Shown: positions 49,574 to 60,915 of the stretch, in pieces
Layout of the letters: every line of letters starts with the position of its first letter
How positions within the stretch are numbered: position 1 is the first letter of the stretch
Assembly: GCA_020081605.1 (NCBI GenBank)
Contig: JAHREC010000011.1
Location: forward strand, 1,550,001-1,614,000
Length of the DNA: 64,000 bases
DNA from: Albifimbria verrucaria
Taxonomy: Eukaryota; Ascomycota; Sordariomycetes; Hypocreales; Stachybotryaceae
Direction of reading: 5' to 3'
Program-made: the position numbers and the translations under genes
Notes under the pieces: model-generated
The model's input: only the letters and a program-made list of their open reading frames with translations
The model's database searches: none
Told to the model about the DNA's origin: nothing

Positions 49574-50749
49574 ATTTGCGAAAACAATCAACGTCTCCCT
49601 TGATCCTTCGGATGCGTTAGTAAATCAAGTTTCTTGCGAAGGCGTATAGGCAAAAGATTGTGAGTGGGTTAGAGGTAGGGTCAGAATCCAGGCTCTTCAA
49701 ACATACCAAGGGCATCGAGAAATCCTTTAAAAGATATAAGAGGGTCAAATCTTTCATCAAGGGTTGTGTGATGCTGTAAGCCTCGGCACAGAATTGCTCC
49801 GCAAAATACCAGGGTGGGATGCAAGGTCGCATTAGAGCCTCAACGGCCAAGAGTAACTTGCCATTTAAAATGACTTATCAATATTTTTTGCTCTGTTATA
49901 CCATTTGCGCAGGTACAGGACAGTGATAGTATAGTTGGTTTTAAACGTAGCAGTCTGTCGAAAGAGTAAGATGCGCTTGTAATGAGGCTCCGTACGGGCT
50001 GTGGTTGTCTTCAAAAAGTTGCACCCTATATCGACATCTCTTGAAGCTCTTAACACGGAAAGGGCGGTGCTTGAGACTTGTATTGCAATTTCGAACCAAG
50101 TTCTCGGTAAGATGGTTCATGGGAGCGAAAGGCCAAAGCCAGGGGCTGTGCGTTCCTAGTTACAGATGACCTTGGGGTGAATGGCCATACTTGAAGTTAC
50201 TATTCGTCAATGCGTCGCAATTAAATTTGCATTGTGTGTCACTTTTATTCCCACAGCCACCCAAGATTTCTGTTACGGAGTCACTTTGCCCCTGTTTCAT
50301 GAGACGTTCATTTGTATGGCGCACGGGAGTTTTCAATTTCTTCGAGGTGTTCCTATGAAGAATTCCAGGCTGTTGCCGAGAATCGTAATACACTACCTGA
50401 ATGCAAGCATGTTGGGTCAGAGCACATGTGGACGTCCCGGTTTAGAAGAAGACTTAGAGCGGATTTATCCACTAGCCTTTGGATTCACTGTCCTGAGAAT
50501 AGTGCAATAGACAGTTGCAAAGGGTTTTTACTTGACTCATTGGAATTCCGCCAACCAAATGTGCAATAGAAAATAGGTAGAAGCCGGTCTCTGCAATACG
50601 ATTTATTATTACAAGTTGAATATCTTACGAAAACAAATCTTCATTATGATAATATAGGATTGCATATCATTTTCTAACATGATATTTTCTCTCTTGGATC
50701 AAACCACAGCAACTAATAGAAGAACTTCAAGTATTCTGAATACCATTGT
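49574..50749. other. Intergenic region
   Basis: 1.2 kb without a supportable gene. ORFs at 49617-49850 (minus) and 50181-50570 (plus) lack domains or exon logic. Confidence 0.45.
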
Positions 50750-51299
50750 CTAGCAAGTGTCGAGCATTACTCTGCAAATTGGACACGCATTGTGTTTTTT
50801 CATAAACCACGTCTTCAGACATACATCATGAAAAATATGCTGGCAATGGAGATATCGAATTAGTTCTTCATCACGAAACTCGTTCAGACAAATAACACTT
50901 CACAATCAGTTAACTTAGAGTCCCTTACTGTATCCCCAGAATCAGTGTAGGACACCTACCACGCATTCGAGGTACTATTAAATTGCATAGCACAAGGAGA
51001 TAATCGAATTCGCTCCTTCCATTGAGCATGACTCGAAGTTGGGGCGATCTTATTGAGCCTCTGAACACTGTATATCAGTTGTCGTGCCTCCAAATTGTCA
51101 TGTTCGCGAAGTCGTCTTCGTTTAAGCCATGTGGTGATAATACTGAGCAAGAATTAGCCATAAATAGTGCATTGGGGTTGCTGACATACATGGTAAACAT
51201 GGAAAGGAGGACAATTAGAATTGCACTACCCATTATAACCCCTGCTTTCCAGAGCTCCGGGTCTGCCGTCTCTTGACGGTTCTCAACAGGCTCTCCCAT
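50750..51299 (-). CDS. Small transmembrane RING-H2 finger protein (probable E3 ubiquitin ligase)
   Basis: Three exons read cleanly without any correction: 51299-51190, 51142-50960 and 50897-50750, with GT..AG introns 51189-51143 and 50959-50898. The N-terminus is short and polar (MGEPVENRQETADPELWKAG), followed by one transmembrane helix (VIMGSAILIVLLSMF). A basic juxtamembrane segment (TTWLKRRRLREHDN) follows, then a linker and a C-terminal RING-H2 domain (CVICLNEF...LHCQHIFHDVC...CPIC). The Cys/His spacing is that of C3H2C3 RING domains, which recruit E2 enzymes. It is likely a membrane E3 ligase; its substrate is unknown. It lies 583 bases from, and divergent to, the bHLH gene. Confidence 0.88.
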
Positions 51300-51881
51300 A
51301 ATTCTGAATGAAATGGGCTATCTGCAAGAATAATGTCAATGGCGCCAAAGGTGCGTTGAAACCCCGCTTGGTCATGAAGATCAATCGTTCTTATCTATTG
51401 CTTTTTCCATATTAAAGCCGAAATAGGTTGCAGACAGAGGTCTTACGTATTCTATCAATGTGTAGAACGGTCTGGACCAAGCACTTTGAAATAGCCCATC
51501 TATCAGAATCAACCAGCACCAATTGGCTTTGCGATCGGTCCAGCCCGTAAAACTGTAAATCGACTCATGCTAGGGTCATGCCACACTTTACCACAGAGAT
51601 TTCCCATCCGCCTGGAAATCGGCGACTGTGGTCAGTGGTTCGAGGCCTACCATCAGTAAAGCCTGGCGGTGGTTGCCGAATGCGATATTGGTCAAACGGT
51701 CTGAAATGCTCATAAAAGTAATTGCCATTAATCCGCCTCTGGTTTGATTGCTTAACCACATGGAATTGCATATAATTGAGTTAAGCGATGGAAGCTAACA
51801 CAGCACTCCGAGGTTACGAGCAAGTAAGTGCACTGAAAAGACCTTTGGGCTTTAAGAACATGCTGAGAGTTTTAACCGTAC
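51300..51881. promoter_or_regulatory. Divergent promoter region between RING-H2 and bHLH genes
   Basis: The 582 bases between the two starts presumably contain both promoters. No specific motif is claimed. Confidence 0.4.
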
Positions 51882-52776
51882 ATGATCCAGATGGGAGCAG
51901 ATGCTTGGATTCAAAATGATGCATCAGACTTCCTCCACTTACTCAAAACCCCTTCGTTAACCACCTTGGACTTGGAAACCACATTAAACCAGACGCCGAT
52001 GCCTATACCGAATCTCCCAAGTGATGAAGACGATCCATTATTCTATTCATCATTGGATCTTTCTGCATCCTCTCTCGATAATACTATCCCCAGGAACATC
52101 CCGACTACTCACCACGATGTTACAGCCTACATGGACAAAAAGGAGACATCGACGATGATCATTCCGCCGTGTCCAGTGCCCGCAGATGATCCCAATACCC
52201 AGTTGTATGAGATAGAAAAGATTCTCAACGCAAATTCAGGTGCTTCATTGGGACGAAAATTCTATCATGAGCAGTCAACAGAGAACCCCCACTCAGCGTT
52301 TGCCAAGCAGCAAAGGGAACAGGAAAAGTAGGACGTGGGCTTGAGAGTAACTCCAGATGCATCACATCTCAGTTCAGCCACGCCATAAGTCACGGGAGCT
52401 GCAATGATACGAAGAACAACGAAGATAGCCCACCGTATATAATGCTTTCTACGGCCTGGCGCAACAAAATGCATCGACACCCCTCGAAGCATTACTCAAG
52501 AGGAACTAGAATCAGTGGTCAAAGCAAGCGAATAAGTCATGGTCAAGCCGAGAAGGACTATAGGAAAGGCTCAGCAGGAGATTCAAGGAACTGTCTTTGG
52601 CTCTCGAGTATTCCCTTACGATGAAACCCTCCACACTTGGCTCAGCTGATAGCATACAGATGCTTAGCAAGGCAGAAATACTTACTCTTGCCACAGAGCG
52701 GTTGCTTCATCTACGGCGGGAAAATGAAGCCCTGGTTATTGAACTGTCACGGCTGCAGGCTTTTCTCGTACATTAA
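51882..52776 (+). CDS. bHLH transcription factor with SREBP-type basic region
   Basis: This is a probable sequence-specific DNA-binding regulator. Exon 1 (51882-52327) encodes an acidic, Ser/Pro-rich N-terminus of the activation-domain type. An intron 52328-52372 (GTAGGA...CTCAG) fits if one A is added to the A4 run at 52324. Exon 2 holds the basic region SKRISHGQAEKDYRKRL, helix 1 (RRFKELSLALE), a loop, and helix 2 (LSKAEILTLATERLLHLRRE) running into a short leucine-zipper-like helix that ends LQAFLVH. One base is missing in the AAA at 52565. The Tyr in EKDYR replaces the Arg of ordinary bHLH proteins, as in SREBP-type factors, which in fungi control hypoxia and sterol responses. No membrane segment is present, so it would not need proteolytic release. 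It is 1.8 kb upstream of LDH. Confidence 0.78.
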
Positions 52777-53205
52777 AATTATTAGTATCAATTTTCAAGT
52801 AGCTACTTTAGGTTTCTGCTTAGTTTTCAGAATAATTGCTCTTCTGTATTCGAATGTGACCTTCAATGTATATTCTGTCAAGGTGGCTGCCAGGAATGTA
52901 GCTATCTGCATTCGAGACTCTCTTCGCCTACCGATCGAACCACCTATCTGCCCGGCACCACTAGAGCATGTCAGGCCATGGAATACCTTGTGTCAACAAG
53001 CTTTTTGCCTTGTGCAGCGCCGTTTGAGCTAACAGTGTGGCGTCTTTCCTAGTGCGGATTAACGGCTCACAAGTCGTAAAGATCGGATATAATCAACCTG
53101 AATGGATTTAACAGGCTAGATGAAGTCACCCAGATGATATAACTTGTTGTAATTTCCAATTCCACTGGACCCTAGGAGACGCTCCTAAAAATTCAGCTAC
53201 AAACC
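52777..53205. other. Intergenic region
   Basis: 0.4 kb between the bHLH gene and a small gene; nothing recognised. Confidence 0.4.
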
Positions 53206-53546
53206 ATGACATCTCAGCTTTCACGAATGTCGCTCGCCTTCAAGGCGCATCACAAACTTAACCAAGAATCGTCAAAGCGCGATACCTGTCTTATTCGTCT
53301 TTGGGCCATGCCAGTGTTCTCGAGACGATACTTGATTCTAATAGAGAACAAATGGATTGCGATACAGTCGAAGTGATTGCGCCTCAAGATTTGATGGCTG
53401 AGAACGATTATCCACAGCTGCCAATCCTAACTGATAGGTCTTATGATTCCAAGGCGGATGGCCATTCATCGTCAGAGTCTTTTACAGCTGCTCTAAATCA
53501 AGCTTGTCTGGAAGTGAAAGAGATGATACGTATGACAAGAGGATGA
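53206..53546 (+). CDS. Small hypothetical protein
   Basis: From the ATG at 53206 (MTSQLSRMSLAFKAHHKLNQ) one missing base near 53290 joins to SYSSLGHASVLETILDSNRE and an acidic tail ending in EVKEMIRMTRG at 53546, about 113 residues. No signal peptide, membrane segment or known domain is visible. It stands between the bHLH factor and LDH, on the same strand as both, but there is no evidence that it belongs with them. Confidence 0.4.
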
Positions 53547-54619
53547 CTTTCATACGAGTACGCTATATAGACTCTTTGGACTTAGGTGCGGGTATTACTA
53601 ACATATGTGAGGACGGGGATATAGGAAATGGCTTTCGGTAAATAATGAGTTATAAAAACGGTTAGATAATCCAAATTCATCATGTAATGAATTCGTGTCT
53701 AGCAAAAGCTGTTTGGCTGCCAATTCATTGGCATATCAGCCATCTGAACATGGCTACCACTAAGTTCTGGGGAGGGTCGTCGTCTCTAATTTTAGATAAT
53801 ATTTACCTCAACAGAAGGCAACAAGGCTATGCAATGGATGGGCCGGGGTAAATACGCATAGGAACTCGCATGAACACTGATGCACCGACGGGTCATATGT
53901 CTGAATAAGGATGTTAGTTTAGCTGTCTATCTCACACCCATATTGAAAGTTGGTTTCTCCCAGAACCATAATCCATGAGTCTTTTAATCTCCATCAAATT
54001 TTATGGATGGAACGGGTGTTGCTTCAAAGAAGTAGAGGCCTAGGTGAGTCCAAACTGAGACTTATGGATGCCGTGGCGTACGCCTCGTGTGACCACACCC
54101 GTCCATTTTAAGGAAGCATGGTATTCCACTAATGTGGAAGTTTCCGGGACAAAACAATAGTTATCTTGTAAGCCATCGAAATAGCGTCAACTTAATTGCA
54201 TACTAGTCGCATCACCAAACGGTTGTCTGGAAGCCAAATGCATAATCATTGAATCAGAGTTCATAAAGTGCTGGAAATCAGGGAGGGAAACAGCTTAGGT
54301 CAGAAAATCACGTTGTATCTGACCACTAGGTGTGGCCTTTATGGCGTCGACTCCGCCAACGGAAACTTACGATGAGGCCGAGATGACCTGTTTGAACAGC
54401 ATTGAGATGGAAGTGAGCCCATGCAACCCCTAAATGGAGTTTATCCAAAAGGCACGTTTGAGCAATCAATGACAGAATTATGTTGAACCACGGAATGGAG
54501 AGGGCGCTATCTATATAATGTCATAACAAGTGTTCTGGTCTGAACCACTACCCACCAGCAAGCAAATCACAGCAATTTCGGGAGCTGAGACGAAGATTAA
54601 TCATTATCTCAGATGTAAA
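53547..54619. other. Intergenic region upstream of LDH
   Basis: 1.1 kb containing the LDH promoter near the right end. A TATATAA-like box (TATCTATATAATG) lies at about 54509, some 110 bases before the LDH start. No other feature is seen. Confidence 0.45.
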
Positions 54620-55702
54620 ATGTCTCAAATCAAGCCAGTCAAGAATCCAGCTGGTTTCCAAGTCGCCGTAATCGGTGTGGGCCAGGTTAGGGGCGCCACT
54701 GCATTCGCATTAGTCCTCTCGTTGCATATAAGGGAGCTGCTTTTGGTCGACATCGACACAGAGAGGAGAGACGGCCAGGTTCGTGATGTCTCTGATGCAG
54801 CCTTTACCTGCAACAGCCGTACGCATGTCCGTGGAGCAACACACCGGGAGGCAGCCCAGTGCGACATCATCGTCATTACTGCCGGAGCAAAATTCACAGT
54901 AGGTAGGCAGTTAAGCACCTCGACCGCCCAAGAAGTTACGAGTGCTAAAAGCATTCTCTCTTTCAGGCCAAACAACCATTGACTTGACGTACCGAAATAT
55001 CTCCATTGTTCGAAACATTCTTAACGCAATATGTCCGATCAACCCAGATGCCATTCTGATCTTGGTGTCGAATCCCGTTGATCTATTGACAACCCTTGCC
55101 CAGGAAATTTCCGGACTGCCAGCAACTCAAGTCATTGGCTCGGGCACATTTTTGGACTCGATTCGCCTTCGCCGACTCGTGGCAGACCGAGCAAAGGTAT
55201 TCCTTTCTGAAAAATCAAAGTAAAACTCTTATTCATGCTGAAATGACTGTGTTTCTAGATTGCGGCACAATCGGTCAACCTTTACGTGCTGGGTGTTCAT
55301 GGGGACTCTCAAGTCGTGGCATGGTCGCAGGGTTCGGTTGGGGCTATCACAATAGACATACTGCTCCCGGATCATAAGCGACTTGTTGACCGTGCTGAGC
55401 TCGAGATTGAATGCAAACATCGATCTCAACAAATTATTCGGGCCAAAGGAGCGACTCCATTCGGCATAGCCTCAGTCGTAGTGAGTATTTGCTCGTCAAT
55501 CATCCTTGACAAACGTAATGTCCGGGCAATCAGTCACTACCAGCCCAGATTCGGTTGCTGTTTAAGCATGCCAGCTGCGATCGGAAAGGGTGGGATCCTA
55601 AAAACATTCCCTATGGCCTTGGGTACAGAGGAAGATGCCGTTTTAACTGAGTCGGCTATGGCGCTCAGAGCGGCTGTACAGAGAATTCGTGAGGATTTCT
55701 GA
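54620..55702 (+). CDS. NAD-dependent L-lactate dehydrogenase family protein
   Basis: This enzyme family interconverts pyruvate and L-lactate with NAD(H) in the cytosol. Three exons read without correction: 54620-54902, 54967-55196 and 55259-55702, about 318 residues. An in-frame upstream Met at 54530 is less likely. Visible features are the Rossmann motif VIGVGQVRGATA, the acidic NAD-ribose strand LLLVDID, ILVSNPVDLLT, the catalytic/substrate helix SGTFLDSIRLR (Asp and Arg) and the active-site His in GVHGDSQVVAWS. Two positions are odd: the third Gly of GxGxxG is Arg, and the mobile loop reads GAKFTVGQTTIDL where LDHs carry a Gln/Arg-containing loop ending ETRLDL, so the usual loop Arg is Thr. 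Activity or specificity may therefore differ. It is convergent with the PEP synthase gene. Confidence 0.88.
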
Positions 55703-56088
55703 ATTGGTAAATAGCATCATTTCGAAATAGGCTGAAAATGCAAATCATTGTCATGATACCGTCTTAACTCTGCAACTAATCTCGCTAGGCACCTTGGCAC
55801 CTCTCATGCTGGCTCATCAGCTTTGGTTGTACCCTTTACAATCAGCATTGAATTGATGGAGTGATGGCGATTTCCATGCCCACTATATAAAGCCATGAAG
55901 AAGTTCGCCTAACGGTATTGGGGATTACTTAGTTGTTCCTGCACAAGGGAAACGAAGAAATGTAAATCAACTAGTGGTTGCACATAGTCACAGTCGATAT
56001 CTTGAACTTGACAGAGAGTAATATCATGCGAGTTCCTATAGGTACTTAGCTGTAAATAAAGATATCTTCTGTGGATTCCCGAGGGTAA
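55703..56088. other. Convergent intergenic region between LDH and PEP synthase
   Basis: 3' ends of both genes; nothing else visible. Confidence 0.5.
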
Positions 56089-58560
56089 CTATGTCTGCTC
56101 ATGTGCTCCCACATATTTCTTCACGGTGATGAAGCTATCGGGACTGACGGAGATAGAGTCGATCCCACATTCAACCAAAAAGCCAGCAAACTCTGGGTGA
56201 TCGCTTGGTGCCTGCCCACATAATCCGATCTTGCGGCCTTTTCTCTTGGCCGCTGAGATAGCATTTCGTATCATCCACTTTACAGCTTTATCCTGCTCGT
56301 TGAACAAGCCAGATAATATGCTTGAATCACGGTCAACTCCCAAGGTTAGTTGAGTCAAGTCATTCGAGCCGATGGAGAATCCATCAAAGTAATGGGCAAA
56401 CTCATCCGCTAAGATCACATTGGATGGAATCTCGCACATGACGTAGACCTCAAGCCCATTGTTGCCTCGTGTCAGACCGTGGGCACTCATTACCTGAAGA
56501 ACTTGTTTCGCCTCATCCGTAGTGCGGCAGAAGGGAACCATGACTACGGCATTTTTAAAGCCCATCTTTTCTCGGAGAAGCTTAATTGCACGGCATTCAA
56601 GAGCGAAGCCGTCATTATAAAGCGAGGAGTAGTATCGCGACGCGCCCGGAAGCCAAGCATCGGATTTTCTTCCTTGGGCTCAAATTGTGATCCTCCTATG
56701 AGCCCAGCGTATTCGTTCGTCTTAAAATCACTGAGACGTATAATGGCTGGTTTCGGATACGCGAGAGCACACAAAGTTGCGAGGCCGTACGAGAGCTTGT
56801 CCACGAAGTAATCTGGTCTATACTCATATCCCGCAGTGAGACGGGCTATTTCATGCTTAACATCGTCGTCCTTCAAGCTTTCGAAATGACTAAGTGCCAT
56901 TGGGTGCACCTGAATGTCATTAGTGACCACAAACTCCATGCGAGCAAGACCTATGCCGTCTGGCATAAGCTTCCACCAGCGGTAAGCAGCATTCGGATCT
57001 GCGAGGTTGACCATTATCTTTGTCCTAGTATTTGGGAGACTAGAAATGTCGATAGTCTGTGTCTCTATATCAGATCGACCTTCGTAGACGAACCCTTTGT
57101 CGCCTTCGGCGCAAGAAACCGTGACTTCTTTGCCAGTTGAAAGTATGTATGTTGCATTTTCAGTGCCTACAATGGCTGGAAGACCAAGTTCACGGCTCAC
57201 AATCGCAGCATGAGACGTACGGCCGCCATTGTCCGTGATGATGGCTCTCGCTCGCTTCATGATGGGGACCCAATCCGGATCGGTCACCTTTGTGACCAGG
57301 ATAGAATTGTCGACGAATTTTCCAATGTCATTTACCGACTCGATGAGACAGACACTACCTGAAACAGCGGCTTGGCCTACCGCGCAACCAGCAGCTATGA
57401 TATTGCCTTTGCTACGAACCTTGTAGGTCGTAAAAGCGGTATTATCCTTTTGTGAATGCACAGTTTCGGGACGAGCTTGTACAATGAAAAGCTCCTGTGT
57501 CGCGCCGTCTTTTGCCCACTCTATGTCCATAGGGTGCCCATAATGTTTTTCTATCTTACACACCCAACGTCCAAGTTGCAGGATTTCTTCGTCTGTAAGA
57601 ACAAAAGTATCCTGCTCTGCCTTTGAAGTTGGTACATTGCGAGTTGGGGTTTCTTCATCGCCAAGAACCATTTTGACAGATTTGCCGCCGCACCTTTTCT
57701 TGAGAATGGGTACTAGATGCTCGTTCTCTAGAAGAGGCTTAAACACTTGATACTCATCTGGGTTTACGGTACCTTGCACGACGTTCTCACCAAGGCCCCA
57801 TGCTGCATTCATAAGCACAACTTTGTCGAACCCACTCTCGGTGTCGATGGAAAAAATGACACCAGATCCGCTCAGATCAGAACGGACCATTCGTTGTACA
57901 CCGATCGAAAGAGCCACCTCAAGGTGGCCAAAGCCTTTGTTTCTCGGTATATAATGGCTCGATCCGTGAAGAGAGAGGCGTAACAGCGTCGACACGCGTC
58001 CAATAACGCATCGGCTCCGCGTATATTCAAGAATGTCTCTTGTTGGCCTGCAAAACTCGCATCTGGCAAGTCTTCTGCTGTAGCGCTTGACCGCACTGCA
58101 ACACTGATATTTGATACGTTCATTGCCATTGAAAGATTTTTGTAGCTGCTCGCAATTGCCGTTGCGAGTTCTACGGGCCAGTCGCCACGGAGGAACAAGC
58201 CGCGAATCTTTTGCCCTGTCTCAGCTATACTGCGCTTCCTTTGCTGCCATTCTGATATAAGGTTCGTCAATTTACCACGTATTCCATTGGCATCAACATA
58301 AAGCCAATACGCAGTCGACGTGGTAGCAAATCCAGGTGGCACGGGAATGCGTTCCACCGACAGATTTCCTATCATCTCTCCCAATGATGCGTTTTTGCCT
58401 CCAACCAAGGGGTATCATTGCGTCCAACTTCCGAAAGGTTGACAACAAGTTTCTGCTGTAAAGTCTCTTTTAAAGCAGGCATTGAGGCAGGTTTCCAAGA
58501 TTCCTTTTTCCTCAAGGTGTAGATACTTGATCTGATAGTGCATGGGAAATACAAAAGCAA
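56089..58560 (-). CDS. ppsA: Phosphoenolpyruvate synthase (pyruvate, water dikinase), bacterial type
   Basis: The enzyme converts pyruvate, ATP and water to PEP, AMP and phosphate, a gluconeogenic bypass of pyruvate carboxylase/PEPCK. All three domains are present. The ATP-grasp domain has LVGGKNASLGEM, IPVPPGFATT, VAVRSSATAEDLPDASFAGQ and SGVIFSIDTE. The phosphohistidine domain has the catalytic His in NGGRTSHAAIVSRELGLPAI. The PEP/pyruvate TIM barrel has GLARMEF, NPMLGFRG, GSNDLTQLTLGVDRDS and GLCGQAPSD. The length of about 820 residues matches bacterial PpsA. No introns are evident. The frame breaks at 58409 (C4 run), 57940 (A3) and 56645 (G3) are each repaired by one base. The start is at 58560 or, more like bacterial proteins, at the Met at 58482. 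It lies between and beside LDH and PDC. Confidence 0.92.
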
Positions 58561-59216
58561 GCGCGATCTGGAAGAGTGCAGGTTATGAGTAAGACTGATT
58601 CTTTAAATTCACATCATCTTTATATAGGAGCACCTATCGAAAACTTTCAAGGATCTGCACACCATTAATCGTCCCATCATACCACTAGGCTTCTCGACCG
58701 GCAACTCTGGAACTCATATGTGTCAAGATTACAGATATGACCGGCCGATTTCCATAGTTTGCACTGATCTGGTTGATGACAGTTGAAGCAGTGAAGCCTC
58801 TCAGACCAGCACGCCCCATCACCCCATCAATCGGATCATGTTTCAAAAGGTTTAAATACGAATATATGTACACTTGTCAAACGATTCTTGGGATAGCGGA
58901 ACCGCCACATCATGTCATCCGGAATGGCTGCAGTGAGGCGTAAGAAACTTTGGCCTGGATATTTGTGGCGTGTTACTGGTGCCATGGCTTGGACTATGAA
59001 GCTATTACACTATTTTTTCTTAAGTCAACTTTCTTTCTGCAGCTCTGAGGATAGAACCACACTCAGCAATGTTTCTTTGAGTACGGACAAGCTGTATGTC
59101 TGAACATGGGCTATTCTGCTCGGATTTAGGACGCATATCAACTGTCTGAAACTCATTAAATAATATGGAATCTGATGTTTTGTACAAAAACTATCCGTCA
59201 CCAAATCCTCTCTTGA
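58561..59216. other. Intergenic region between PEP synthase and PDC
   Basis: 0.66 kb containing the PEP synthase promoter and the PDC 3' end. Short ORFs are not supported. Confidence 0.45.
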
Positions 59217-60915
59217 CTAATCTTTCAGAGGGCGGCGGGCGTTGGCCGCTGCAACAAAATGGCCCCAAGTTATCAGTGGGATGCTGCAATCGTCTTGGTC
59301 AATCTCACACTCAATGACTACAGGGCCGTTTCGATGGGGAATTGCCCTCTCAATAGCCTGGGACATTTCATCAACAGTCTCAACCTTAAACCCGAGAGCA
59401 CGTCCTCCACCGTCTGTGCCGTTGAATGCCTGAACCAGTGACGCATACTTCCAATTTTGGATGCGATTGTATGGACCGTCGTGAATCTCTGTTTCAATTG
59501 TGTAGCCCCTATTGTTCGTCAGAAAGATGATGATTGGCACTTTCATGCGAACCATTTGTGAGATTTCTTGGAACGTGATTTGGAAAGCTCCGTCCCCTAT
59601 CATGACAATTACTCTTTTCTCCGGCCTTGCCAATGCATAACCGAGTGAAGCCGGGATTGCCCAGCCAATGTGACCCCATTGCATCTCAATCTCGAAGCCA
59701 GTCCCATTGGGAAGCTGAAGCTGAATGCAGTTGAACCACGAATCCCTGTATCAGAGAACAGGGTCTTCTCACGGCTTAGAAGCAGCTGTACTTGATGGGT
59801 TACCTCTTTCCTGGTTAACTTGTCTCGTCCACAAGAGAAATACTCGCTACCAATGTCACGCTTCAGGCGCCTGTATTCAAGCAGGGTAGTGTCGTTCCAA
59901 GCAACTTGCTGAGCAAGCATCGCCAAGAAGTCACCCATCCAAACACGGTGAAAGTATGATTCAGGATCATTCTTGGTGACTGTGACGCTGTTGATGCCCA
60001 CAATTACTTGTGCTGTGTTCGGCATGGCTGTCCAGCCGACGGTGCTGTAATCTGTGAACACCGTGCCGATGCAGATGAGTATATCAGCCCAGTTCACGAT
60101 GACATCTGCATCAAGTGTACTGACTTGACCCCAGAAGATACCGGCAAACTGATTATGGTCTTCGGGAAACACCCTTTCGCCGCAGGCTGCAGGACTACTG
60201 CACAGCCAATAGCCTCTGCCAACCGAGACAAGTCGTCTTCTGCCCCCGAGTTTCGAATTCCAGGACCGATCACGATAACAGGCTTCAGTTTACTTTTTAT
60301 AATCTTGGCGGCGGCATTTACCGCTGCGATTAACGTGAGCCTATCGCTTTGATTCGGCACCAGCAAACCGGTAACCGGCCCAGGTCTCGCACAGGCTTCA
60401 CCAGCCAAGTTCGCCGGCATCTCTATATATGCTGGCTTTCGAAGCGAAAGCGCTGTCTGGATGGCCTGGTCAATCAACTCTGGCGCTTGATCAGCTTGTC
60501 GGATGGCCACAGCACAGCAAGTAATTTTCCTAGCCATTGCCAGTTGATAGGTCTTGTCATACTCTCCGAGCGTATGGTGCAAGATGCGATGATCTGTGTC
60601 GTTCGTATTGGGCGCTCCACTAACAAGCAACAGCGGAAGATTTTCTGCATATGCGCTTCCTAGCCCATTAAAGGCTGAAAAGGCACCCACACTATACGTG
60701 ACGACGCAGACACCGACTCCGCAAGCACGAGCATAACCCTCGGCAGCCAATGAGCAGTTCAACTCGTTTGTACAGCCAACTTGCGTTAATCCTGGGTGTG
60801 CATTGAGTCTGTCTAGGAGGGCCAGGTTGTAATCACCGGGGACCACGAAGTGATGGGTGACTTCCATCTGATCTAGTCTCTCGGCCAGATAATCGCCGAC
60901 AGTGTAAGCTGGCAT
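59217..60915 (-). CDS. pdc: Thiamine-diphosphate-dependent pyruvate decarboxylase (Zymomonas/plant-like type)
   Basis: The enzyme decarboxylates pyruvate to acetaldehyde, the first step of ethanol fermentation. The Met at 60915 (MPAYTVGDYLAERLDQMEVT) is chosen over 61032 because family members start there. Visible features are the catalytic Glu in GCTNELNCSLAAEGYAR, SVGAFSAFNGLGSAYAENLP, the HH pair in RILHHTLGEYD, the DTGDSWFN block, MQWGHIGWAIPASLGYA and the ThDP/Mg motif GDGAFQ...LTNNRGYTIE. The segments EMQWGHIGW and EIHDGPYN are typical of bacterial (Zymomonas) and plant PDCs rather than the usual fungal Pdc1 group, by eye. The length is about 567 residues. One base is missing at 60164 (C3 on the coding strand) and one at 59744 (G3). 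No intron is seen. It is co-oriented with PEP synthase. Confidence 0.92.
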
